In this document: piece after piece, positions 57,355 through 64,000 of the stretch
Position numbering within the stretch: the first letter of the stretch is position 1
Layout: the number at the start of each line of letters is the position of its first letter
Origin: Streptomyces typhae
GTDB lineage: Bacteria > Actinomycetota > Actinomycetes > Streptomycetales > Streptomycetaceae
Reading direction: 5' to 3'
Assembly: GCF_009755605.1 (NCBI RefSeq)
Contig: NZ_WPNZ01000009.1
Coordinates: 1 to 64,000, forward strand
DNA: 64,000 bases
Program-made: the position numbers and the translations under genes
The notes under the pieces: model-generated
What the model was told of the DNA's origin: nothing
What the model saw: the letters and a program-made list of their open reading frames with translations, nothing else
Databases searched by the model: none

Positions 57355-58891
57355 GGCGCGGGGTGCCGCTCGCGGAGAGGCCCGCCGTGGAGAGGTAGAC
57401 CCCCGAGGTGCCCCGCAGCGTGCCGTCGGTGCGGGCGAGCAGGGGGTACACCGCGCCGTTGCCGCCGTTCTCCCCGTGCGCGCCCACGATCACATCGCCG
57501 CGGCCGTCGCCGTTCAGGTCGTCGATGTGGACGTCCGTGCCGAGGAAGTCGTACTTCTCGTCGGAGTCGGGGACGCCCGGGGTGTTCTGCGTGAACAGCT
57601 TCGCGCCGCGCGTGGTGATGCCGGAGCCGTCGGCGGCGCCGTAGAGGACCGTCACCGCGCCGGAGTCCGCCACGCCGTCGATGGTCTCGCCCGGGGCGCC
57701 GACCGCGAGGTCGAGGTTGCCGTCGCCGTCGATGTCCCCGAGGTCGAACTCGTGGCCGAAGCTGTCGCCCTTCTCTCCGCTGCCCGGGACGCCGGAGGTG
57801 TTCTGCGTGAACTTCTCCCACTCGCCGTACGCCGGGCCGGTCGCCGCGCCGTGCAGGATGTGCACCGCGCCGCCGCGGGCCGAGCCGGGGATGCCGGAGT
57901 CCCAGGCGTTGCCGATGACGACGTCCTCGTAGCCGTCCTTGTCGGTGTCACCGAGGTCGGTGATGACACCCGCGGGGAGCTTCTGGGCGCGCGACGCGCG
58001 GGGGCCCGAAGCGGACCCGGGAAGCCAGAAGTTGGCGTTGTAGCCCTGCGGTGTGTCCCGCTCGTAGCCGTTGACGATCAGGTCTTCCTTGCCGTCGCCG
58101 TCGGCGTCGCCGGAGTGCAGCTGCCGTACGCCGTTCTGGCCCTCGCTGTGTACGGGCGCCTTGACGGTGGAGTGCCCGCCGGTCCGCCCGGAGCGGGTGA
58201 AGCCGCCGCGGAAGACGTCGACGACCGCTGTCGTACCGGTGGCGAGGGCCAGGTCGTCCTTGCCGTCGCCGTTGAAGTCACCGGCCTGGAGGATCTCGCT
58301 GAACCCGTCGTGCTGCGCCGGGCGCGGGTCCTTCAGGACGGTGCCGCCCTTGAGGCCGCTCGGGGAGCCCCACAGGACGGTGGCCATGCCGCCGTCCTTG
58401 TCGCTGCCGACGTCCTCGCCGCCCGCGCTGGCCACGAGGTCGTCGTAGCCGTCGCCGTCGAAGTCCCCGTACGCCGTTTCGTTGCCGAAGATGTCGCCCT
58501 TCTCGGCGCTGCCCGGCACGCCGGGGCTGTTCTGCGTGTACGCCACGCTGCGACCGGTACCGCCCGTCTTGCCGTACGTGACGACGACGGCGCCCGCGTG
58601 CTTCTTGCCGCCCACGTAGGTGAAGGCGGCGGACGCGGCGATGTCCGCGCGGCCGTCGCCGTTGAAGTCGGCGTCGGAGGCGGGGAGGGCGGGGTTGGGA
58701 GCGGGTGCGGTGGACGCGGTGAGCGCGGCGGGCGTGGTCGGTGTGCGGGGGGCCGCGGTCGCCGGGGTCGCGTTGACTGTGAGCAGGCCGCCTGACAGCG
58801 CCGCGGCCACCGCGGTCGCCGCGACGAGGCGGAGTCGGCCTGATCTGTGGGGGCGGGATTCGCCGGAGGCGGTGCGCTTGAGCTGAGCCAT
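57332..58891 (-). CDS. Secreted FG-GAP/VCBS repeat protein 2
   Basis: A 519-aa secreted protein, paralogue of protein 1. A signal peptide covers about residues 1-45 (RLRLVAATAVAAALSGGLLTVNATPATAA). FG-GAP repeats include DFNGDGRADIAASAAFT, DFDGDGYDDLVASAGGE, DFNGDGKDDLALATG, DIDGDGNLDLAVGAPGE and DLNGDGRGDVIVGAHGE. It is probably a surface or secreted beta-propeller. ATG 58891 is used; ATG 58930 is also possible. Its final codons are part of the 34-bp array. Confidence 0.9.
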   Translation of the reverse strand: MAQLKRTASGESRPHRSGRLRLVAATAVAAALSGGLLTVNATPATAAPRTPTTPAALTASTAPAPNPALPASDADFNGDGRADIAASAAFTYVGGKKHAGAVVVTYGKTGGTGRSVAYTQNSPGVPGSAEKGDIFGNETAYGDFDGDGYDDLVASAGGEDVGSDKDGGMATVLWGSPSGLKGGTVLKDPRPAQHDGFSEILQAGDFNGDGKDDLALATGTTAVVDVFRGGFTRSGRTGGHSTVKAPVHSEGQNGVRQLHSGDADGDGKEDLIVNGYERDTPQGYNANFWLPGSASGPRASRAQKLPAGVITDLGDTDKDGYEDVVIGNAWDSGIPGSARGGAVHILHGAATGPAYGEWEKFTQNTSGVPGSGEKGDSFGHEFDLGDIDGDGNLDLAVGAPGETIDGVADSGAVTVLYGAADGSGITTRGAKLFTQNTPGVPDSDEKYDFLGTDVHIDDLNGDGRGDVIVGAHGENGGNGAVYPLLARTDGTLRGTSGVYLSTAGLSASGTPRLGANFAD

Positions 58892-59292
58892 GCGGTGGTC
58901 TTCTCCTGCGGTGCCGGTGGATGTGTTCACGTTCGCCAGGGCTTGGCCTCGGGTTCAGATGCGCGTCGGACTGGACCGTGGCGCAGGGGAGACCGGCGAC
59001 GGGGTGTGAAGGTTGCGTGGCGGAGGTGGGGAGTTGCCGTGTTGTGACCTTGAGGGTCCGGAGATCTGCAAGGGGGCGTATTCGGCGTAACTTCCGTTGA
59101 AATCCGGCCGGATGGGGCGGGGTGGCGAGTGACGGGAGCGGCGCGGCACATGCTCTGGGCATGAACGGAAGACGCGATGGCCGACAAGGGACGTCGTCGG
59201 AACCGCCGGGGCCTTGGTCTCGGACGGGCCGTGACAGGGGGAGCGAGCTGCGCTGAGGCCCCGCTCCGGTGGTGCGTTCGCCGGGCGGTCAC

Positions 59293-59348
59293 GGGGGAGC
59301 ACGGGGGACAACGGGGGCACGGGGGAGCACGGGGGAACGGGGGAAAGG
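59293..59348 (+). repeat. G-run array with quadruplex potential
   Basis: Seven runs of five G separated by 2-5 bases (as in ACGGGGGAGCACGGGGGACA) lie within about 55 bp. Such spacing allows G-quadruplex formation; a role is not shown. Confidence 0.75.
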
Positions 59349-59574
59349 GTGCGGGCCCGCGCCGGGAGGTGCGGGCCCGTGGTCCTTGTGGGCGGGGGCT
59401 TGTGCTTGTGCGTGTGGGGGAGTTGAGGGAGTGGGGAGGGGCCCGGGGGGGGCGGACTGTGACGTGGTGGGCGGTGGCCTGGTCCGGCGTGCACCGCTTC
59501 TCGGCGAATCCGCGTACGCCTGAGCCCGCGCCTGCGGCAGCGTCTGCTCCCGTACCCGCGCCGGTGTCGGAGCC

Positions 59575-59714
59575 CGTCCGGCCGAGGACGCGGGTGCCCT
59601 GGATCTCGCCGCCGCCGCCGTACGACACGGCGAGGTCGTCGCCGTCGAAGTCGGCGCTCGTCACCGCGCGGGGGCGGCTGAAGTGCCACGTGGCGATCGA
59701 CCGCACCTCGGAAG
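59575..59714 (-). pseudogene. Possible FG-GAP gene remnant
   Basis: On the minus strand the sequence reads RAVTSADFDGDDLAVSYGGGG in an otherwise unconserved context, resembling an FG-GAP repeat. It has no proper start or signal peptide and is flanked by simple repeats. It may be the fossil of a third member of the FG-GAP set. Confidence 0.35.
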
Positions 59715-59737
59715 GTGCCCCCGCCCTGAATGGCCCG

Positions 59738-59853
59738 CGCCGCACCGCGGCGCACCACACCGCACCGCACCACACCGCACCGCACCACACCGCACCGCGC
59801 CGCACCGCACCGCGCCGCACCGCACCGCGCCGCACCACACCGCACCGCGCCGC
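59738..59853. repeat. CCGCA/CCACA simple-sequence array
   Basis: About 115 bp of 5-bp units (CGCAC, CACAC variants), often in a 15-bp higher-order period such as CGCACCGCACCACAC. Confidence 0.9.
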
Positions 59854-59959
59854 CCCCGACCAGACATGACCGGATACCGGTCACCAGTCACCGGTCGGGT
59901 GTGGGTACGCCTACCTTCATGGAAGTGACACCGATCACCGTGAAGTCGAGGGTGCCCCG

Positions 59960-60433
59960 ATGACCACGCTCAACGGCAACAAGCAACTGCTCTCCGCCTG
60001 GCTCGCGGGAGCCGACCCGGTTCCGGACGCGGTTCATGCCGCGTGGGCGGAGCGGGGGATGGCCCTGCTCCCTCTGGGGCGGCGCTTCGACGCCATCCGC
60101 GTATCCGCCGAACGCATACATGCCGCCGTCAACAGCAGTGAACCCGGGACGGTGGCCGACTTTCTGGGGGGCTGGCTCGCGGGGCCGGTCATCCGTGACA
60201 TCCGCAGCGGGCTCGGGCCGTACTACGTCCTCATTGCCACCGGCGCCCCGTGGAACGGGGCCGAGGAGCGGCTCAGCACCAACACGTTCCTCGGTGTGCC
60301 GCGCCTCGGGCGGCCGGTGTCGATGCTGACGCGCTGGGTCGTACCGCCGTCGGCCCCCGGCGCGCTGTGCGACCCGGCCCATCTGCGCGCCCTGCTCCTC
60401 ACGGCCGAGGCCCTGCGGGTGGTGGAGCCGTGA
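59960..60433 (+). CDS. Conserved hypothetical protein
   Basis: A 157-aa cytoplasmic protein starting MTTLNGNKQLLSAWLAGADPVPDAVHAAW, with RGMALLPLGRRFDAIRVSAERIHAAV and GGWLAGPVIRDIRSGLGPYYVLIATGAPWN. I do not recognise its function, although the middle resembles the hydrophobic core of primase-polymerase-like domains only weakly. It precedes the Fe-S gene on the opposite strand. Confidence 0.7.
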   Translation: MTTLNGNKQLLSAWLAGADPVPDAVHAAWAERGMALLPLGRRFDAIRVSAERIHAAVNSSEPGTVADFLGGWLAGPVIRDIRSGLGPYYVLIATGAPWNGAEERLSTNTFLGVPRLGRPVSMLTRWVVPPSAPGALCDPAHLRALLLTAEALRVVEP

Positions 60434-60535
60434 GCACTGACCGCTTCGGGCTGGGCAGGGTCGCGCCCTGAACCCCGGCGGGGGCCCTTCAGCCGGAGGG
60501 GGCCCTTCAGGGCGTTGCCGGGTGTCGCGCCGCGC

Positions 60536-60564
60536 GCTCGTCGTCGGACGCCGGACGGGCTGAA
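60536..60564. repeat. Diverged copy of the dispersed CGTCCTCAAACGCCGGACGG element
   Basis: CGCTCGTCGTCGGACGCCGG followed by ACGGGCT matches the element of 7534-7852 with changes in the middle; it lies in the gap between two convergent genes. Confidence 0.7.
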
Positions 60565-60585
60565 GCACCCAGCGCGGACAGCGGA

Positions 60586-60625
60586 GGGCCGGTCCCGCTC
60601 TCAGACACTGAGGCGGGACCGGCCC
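60586..60625. terminator. Terminator between convergent genes
   Basis: GGGCCGGTCCCGC (60586-60598) pairs with GCGGGACCGGCCC (60613-60625), with an extra CTCA/TGAG inner stem. 13-bp perfect outer stem. Confidence 0.85.
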
Positions 60626-60642
60626 CCACGCTGTGCATGGGC

Positions 60643-60702
60643 CAACGGCTCCGGCTTCCTACTGCAACGGCTCCGGCTTCCTACTTCACCGGCTCCGGCT
60701 CC
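60643..60702. repeat. 22-bp stop-spanning tandem duplication at Fe-S gene end
   Basis: Units of 22 bp at 60643-60664 and 60665-60686, plus a partial third to 60702; the stop codon (60681-60683) lies in the second unit and its duplicate in the first unit. Confidence 0.9.
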
Positions 60703-62963
60703 GGCGCGTCCGCCGACGCCGTCTCGCCCGCCGGGTCCACCGGCGTCTTCACCGAGTCGAGGAGCAGTTGGGCGACGTCCACGACTTGGAGCGACTCCTT
60801 CGCCGCACCGTCGTTCTTCTTGCCGTTGACCGAGTCGGTGAGCATGACCAGGCAGAAGGGGCAGGCGGTCGAGACGATGTCCGGGTTGAGGGAGAGGGCC
60901 TCGTCGACGCGCTCGTTGTTGACGCGCTTGCCGATGCGCTCCTCCATCCACATCCGCGCGCCGCCGGCGCCGCAGCAGAAGCCGCGCTCCTTGTGGCGGT
61001 GCATCTCCTGCTGGCGCAGGCCCGGGACCTTGTCCATGATCTCGCGCGGCGGCGTGTAGATCTTGTTGTGGCGGCCCAGGTAGCACGGGTCGTGGTACGT
61101 GATCAGGCCCTCGACGGGGGTCACCGGGATCAGCTTGCCCTCGTCGATGAGGTGCTGGAGCAGCTGGGTGTGGTGGATGACCTCGTAGTCGCCGCCGAGC
61201 TGCGGGTACTCGTTGCCGAGGGTGTTGAGGCAGTGCGGGCAGGTCGCGACGATCTTCTTCGCGGACTGCGGCTTCCGCGACTCGTCGGTGACCTTGCCGT
61301 CGTCGTCGAGCTCCTCGCCGAAGGCGGCGTTCAGGGACATCACGTTCTCCGCGCCGAGCTGCTGGAACAGCGGCTCGTTGCCGAGGCGGCGGGCGGAGTC
61401 GCCGGTGCACTTCTCGTCGCCGCCCATGATCGCGAACTTCACGCCCGCCATGTGCAGGAGTTCGGCGAAGGCCTTCGTGGTCTTCTTCGCGCGGTCCTCC
61501 AGGGCGCCCGCGCAGCCGACCCAGTAGAGGTACTCGACCTCGGTGAGGTCCTCGATGTCCTTGCCGACGACCGGGACGTCGAAGTCGACCTCCTTCGTCC
61601 ACTCCAGGCGCTGCTTCTTCGCCAGGCCCCAGGGGTTGCCCTTCTTCTCCAGGTTCTTGAGCATCGTGCCCGCCTCGGACGGGAACGCGGACTCGATCAT
61701 CACCTGGTAGCGGCGCATGTCGACGATGTGGTCGATGTGCTCGATGTCGACCGGGCACTGCTCGACGCAGGCGCCGCAGGTGGTGCACGACCACAGGACG
61801 TCCGGGTCGATGACGCCGTTCTCCTCCAGGGTGCCGATCAGCGGGCGCTCGGCCTCCGCGAGGGCGGCGGCGGGGACGTCGGCGAGCTGCTCGGCGGTGG
61901 CCTTCTCCTCGCCCTCCATCGACTTGCCGCCGCCCGCGAGCAGGTACGGGGCCTTGGCGTGCGCGTGGTCGCGCAGCGACATGATGAGGAGCTTGGGGGA
62001 GAGCGGCTTGCCGGTGTTCCAGGCGGGGCACTGCGACTGGCAGCGGCCGCACTCGGTGCAGGTGGAGAAGTCGAGCAGGCCCTTCCAGGAGAACTGCTCG
62101 ACCTGGGAGACGCCGAAGACGGTGTCCTCGTCCGGGTCCTCCCAGTCGATCTCCTTGCCCTCGGACGTCATCGGCAGCAGCGCGCCGAGCGAGGTGGCGC
62201 CGTCGGCGTTGCGCTTGAACCAGATGTTGGGGAAGGCCAGGAAGCGGTGCCAGGCCACCCCCATGTCGGTCTTCAGGGCGACCGTGATCATCCAGATGAA
62301 GGACGTGGCGATCTTCAGGCCCGCGAAGAAGTAGGTGAGGTTCTGGAGGGTCGTGACGTCCAGGTTCTGGAACGCCGACACCAAGGGGTACGAGAGGAAG
62401 AACGAGGCCTCGTAGCCGTCCACGTGGTGCTGGGCGCCCTCCAGGGCGTGCAGCGTGAAGATACAGACGCCGACGATGAGGATGACCGACTCGACGAAGT
62501 ACGCCTGGCCGGTGTTGGAGCCCGCGAAGCGGGACTTGCGGCCCGGCCGGTCCGGCCTGTTCAGCTGCCGGATCACGATGAGGGTGAGGATGCCGAGCAC
62601 GGTCATCGTGCCGAGGAACTCGACGAAGACGTTGTACGGCGCCCAGTCGCCGACGAGCGGCAGCATCCAGTCGGCCTGGAAGAGCTGGCCGATGGCGTTC
62701 ACGATCGTGAGCAGCAGCGAGAAGAAGCCCACCGCCACGAACCAGTGCGCGACACCGACGACGCCCCAGCGGTTCATCCGGGTGTGGCCGAGGAACTCCC
62801 TGGCCACGGTGAGGGTCCGCAGTACGGGATCGTCGCTCCTGGACCCGGCGGGCACCGGCCTGCCGAGCATCATGAAGCGGAAGATCTGCAGGATGGCACG
62901 GCCGAACAGGGCGACGCCGACTGCGATGAGGACCAGCGACACGATGATCGCGGCGAGTTGCAT
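60681..62963 (-). CDS. Membrane Fe-S oxidoreductase (heterodisulfide reductase-related)
   Basis: A 760-aa protein. The N-terminus has about five membrane helices (to residue ~240: LAAIIVSLVLIAVGVALFGRAIL, HWFVAVGFFSLLLTIVNAIG, YFVESVILIVGVCIFTLHALEG and others), then a 2[4Fe-4S] ferredoxin domain with CTECGRCQSQC and CTTCGACVEQC, then two CCG-type domains (CPHCLNTLGNEYPQL with HDPCYLGRHN, and FCCGAGGARMWMEE, CPFCLVMLTDS). This resembles FadF-like and HdrB/EtfQO-related enzymes that carry electrons between flavoproteins and quinone. Its 3' end contains a stop-spanning repeat. GTTAC-N6-GTAAC (63032-63047) lies upstream. Confidence 0.92.
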   Translation of the reverse strand: MQLAAIIVSLVLIAVGVALFGRAILQIFRFMMLGRPVPAGSRSDDPVLRTLTVAREFLGHTRMNRWGVVGVAHWFVAVGFFSLLLTIVNAIGQLFQADWMLPLVGDWAPYNVFVEFLGTMTVLGILTLIVIRQLNRPDRPGRKSRFAGSNTGQAYFVESVILIVGVCIFTLHALEGAQHHVDGYEASFFLSYPLVSAFQNLDVTTLQNLTYFFAGLKIATSFIWMITVALKTDMGVAWHRFLAFPNIWFKRNADGATSLGALLPMTSEGKEIDWEDPDEDTVFGVSQVEQFSWKGLLDFSTCTECGRCQSQCPAWNTGKPLSPKLLIMSLRDHAHAKAPYLLAGGGKSMEGEEKATAEQLADVPAAALAEAERPLIGTLEENGVIDPDVLWSCTTCGACVEQCPVDIEHIDHIVDMRRYQVMIESAFPSEAGTMLKNLEKKGNPWGLAKKQRLEWTKEVDFDVPVVGKDIEDLTEVEYLYWVGCAGALEDRAKKTTKAFAELLHMAGVKFAIMGGDEKCTGDSARRLGNEPLFQQLGAENVMSLNAAFGEELDDDGKVTDESRKPQSAKKIVATCPHCLNTLGNEYPQLGGDYEVIHHTQLLQHLIDEGKLIPVTPVEGLITYHDPCYLGRHNKIYTPPREIMDKVPGLRQQEMHRHKERGFCCGAGGARMWMEERIGKRVNNERVDEALSLNPDIVSTACPFCLVMLTDSVNGKKNDGAAKESLQVVDVAQLLLDSVKTPVDPAGETASADAPEPEPVK

Positions 62964-63031
62964 TTCGGGGCTCCTCGGGCCTGCGAGGGTGGGCAGTCCC
63001 AGCGGTCGGGGGCAGGGCTGGGGGGCGGGCT

Positions 63032-63047
63032 GTTACTAAGCGGTAAC
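63032..63047. promoter_or_regulatory. GTTAC-N6-GTAAC palindrome before Fe-S gene
   Basis: GTTAC (63032-63036), TAAGCG, GTAAC (63043-63047), about 70 bp upstream of the Fe-S oxidoreductase start. It resembles sites of TetR-type fatty-acid regulators, but that match is only suggestive. Confidence 0.5.
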
Positions 63048-63267
63048 TTATGCAGTCCGTCTGAGACTACCCACTTACCCCGCCGCACTGTAGCCAGCGA
63101 TGCGGTGATCTGCGTCGCTCAGGGGACCCTTGCCCGCGTCGCGGGCGGGCACGCGCGGTGGTGCGTCCCCGTGGTGCGCCCCCCGGCGCGGACCCCGCGC
63201 AACCGTTCCCCGTACCGCTGCGTCTCCCCCGCCGAAGCGCTTGGTTGCGCGTAAGGAGCGGATAAGA

Positions 63268-63340
63268 GTTGAGTCGAGGCGACTCAGCTCTGTTGACTCG
63301 GCGGGACGGGTGAGGCACCCTTGAGTCAGATCCACTCAAG
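63268..63340 (+). promoter_or_regulatory. Two HAIR elements (HspR sites) in dnaK promoter
   Basis: CTTGAGT (63320-63326), 7 nt, ACTCAAG (63334-63340) is a perfect HAIR element (HspR-associated inverted repeat). A second, imperfect one is at 63268-63288 (TTGAGT and ACTCA). HspR represses the dnaK operon in Streptomyces, and HAIR spacing is as known. Confidence 0.95.
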
Positions 63341-63361
63341 AAGTTATCTGGAGGCATTGAA

Positions 63362-64000
63362 ATGGCACGTGCGGTCGGCATCGACCTGGGCACGACTAAC
63401 TCCGTCGTCAGCGTTCTGGAGGGCGGCGAGCCCACCGTCATCACCAACGCCGAGGGTGCCAGGACCACGCCGTCCGTCGTCGCCTTCGCGAAGAACGGTG
63501 AGGTGCTGGTCGGCGAGGTCGCCAAGCGCCAGGCGGTCACCAACGTCGACAGGACCATCCGCTCGGTCAAGCGCCACATGGGCACTGACTGGAAGGTGGA
63601 CATCGACGACAAGAACTTCAACCCCCAGCAGATCAGCGCCTTCATCCTGCAGAAGCTGAAGCGCGACGCCGAGTCGTACCTGGGCGAGAAGGTCGCGGAC
63701 GCCGTCATCACCGTCCCGGCGTACTTCAACGACTCCGAGCGCCAGGCCACCAAGGAGGCCGGCGAGATCGCGGGCCTGAACGTCCTGCGCATCGTCAACG
63801 AGCCGACCGCGGCCGCCCTGGCCTACGGCCTCGACAAGGACGACCAGACGATCCTCGTCTTCGACCTCGGTGGCGGCACCTTCGACGTCTCGCTCCTGGA
63901 GATCGGCGACGGCGTCGTCGAGGTGAAGGCCACCAACGGCGACAACCACCTCGGTGGTGACGACTGGGACCAGCGCGTCGTCGACTACCTGGTCAAGCAG
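63362..64000 (+). CDS. dnaK: DnaK chaperone, N-terminal part (runs off window)
   Basis: 213 codons of DnaK/Hsp70 from ATG 63362 to the right edge. The nucleotide-binding domain is evident: GIDLGTTNSVVSVLEGG (phosphate 1), DAVITVPAYFNDSERQATKEAG, IVNEPTAAALAYGLD, VFDLGGGTFDVSLL (phosphate 2). GGAGG lies eight bases before the start. The promoter has HAIR elements, so it is HspR-regulated. In Streptomyces it would be followed by grpE, dnaJ and hspR. Confidence 0.97.
   Translation, partial: MARAVGIDLGTTNSVVSVLEGGEPTVITNAEGARTTPSVVAFAKNGEVLVGEVAKRQAVTNVDRTIRSVKRHMGTDWKVDIDDKNFNPQQISAFILQKLKRDAESYLGEKVADAVITVPAYFNDSERQATKEAGEIAGLNVLRIVNEPTAAALAYGLDKDDQTILVFDLGGGTFDVSLLEIGDGVVEVKATNGDNHLGGDDWDQRVVDYLVKQ

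Larger units (their letters stand above)
58892..59959. other. Gene-poor 1.07-kb region with simple repeats
   Basis: I see no intact gene. The region contains a G-rich run (59293-59348), a possible FG-GAP remnant on the minus strand (59575-59714) and a 5-bp-periodic repeat (59738-59853), listed separately. Long open frames here are compositional. Confidence 0.65.
62964..63361. promoter_or_regulatory. Divergent regulatory region of Fe-S gene and dnaK
   Basis: No gene lies in these 398 bp. The left part has a GTTAC-TAAGCG-GTAAC palindrome (63032-63047) near the Fe-S start, and the right part the HAIR elements of dnaK. Between them (63060-63240) no further signal is recognised. Confidence 0.7.

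Noticed and set aside
59177..59869. 230-codon frame in the repeat region
   Set aside because: It translates simple repeats and G-runs and has no domain.
1..64000. Insertion sequence or transposase gene
   Set aside because: No transposase, terminal inverted repeats with target duplications, or IS-like gene was seen outside the AICE.

Overview
The window is very high in GC, uses GTG and TTG starts freely, and carries a genus-typical gene set: snapalysin with a divergent LysR regulator, a PHO box, an HspR-type HAIR element in front of dnaK, and a pSAM2-like integrative element. I read it as the chromosome of a Streptomyces species, ending inside dnaK.

Layout. 1-5.4 kb: the start of a probable TerF/vWA protein, a PHO-box-controlled PhoX phosphatase, and the LysR/snapalysin pair. 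5.4-20 kb: FUSC transporter, VanJ-like EEP membrane protein, a drug ABC exporter pair, an SGNH hydrolase, a second LysR regulator, a TetR/MFS efflux pair, an SDR and a cupin. 20-29 kb: ankyrin protein, a frameshifted LLM oxidoreductase, a second-copy cytochrome oxidase subunit I facing an ECF sigma/anti-sigma-like pair, an SGNH lipoprotein and small stress-type genes. 28-44 kb: MarR/F420-type PPOX genes, a rhomboid-like protein, DUF72, GvpU-like, TerB and DUF4394 proteins, a PucR regulator, a caspase-VHL-beta/EACC1 conflict-system pair, a TetR/carboxylesterase pair, a second (PhoA-type) alkaline phosphatase, and a Tat-like TPR protein.

44.0-52.4 kb is a pSAM2-type actinomycete integrative and conjugative element (AICE) in the 3' end of tRNA-Gly(CCC), bounded by 49-bp direct repeats. 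It keeps a KorSA-like repressor, a Pif-like NUDIX protein, a TraSA-like translocase, Spd-type genes and a HATPase, but the integrase is only a C-terminal stub and no rep or xis gene is visible, so it is probably stranded. Its left end carries a clearly lower-GC AlbA_2 (Schlafen-like) gene with its own operator-like palindromes. 52.4-64 kb returns to the core chromosome: tRNA-Gly, dcd, a phosphoribosyltransferase, a Yip1-family protein, two FG-GAP secreted proteins, a gene-poor 1-kb stretch full of simple repeats, a large membrane Fe-S oxidoreductase, and dnaK.

The points most worth a second look are the caspase-VHL/EACC1 module, the defective AICE with its AlbA_2 cargo and shared operator set, the mirrored 24-bp leaders of ctaD and the ECF sigma gene, and a recurring window-wide pattern in which the last codons and stop codon of a gene are tandemly duplicated (eight cases).
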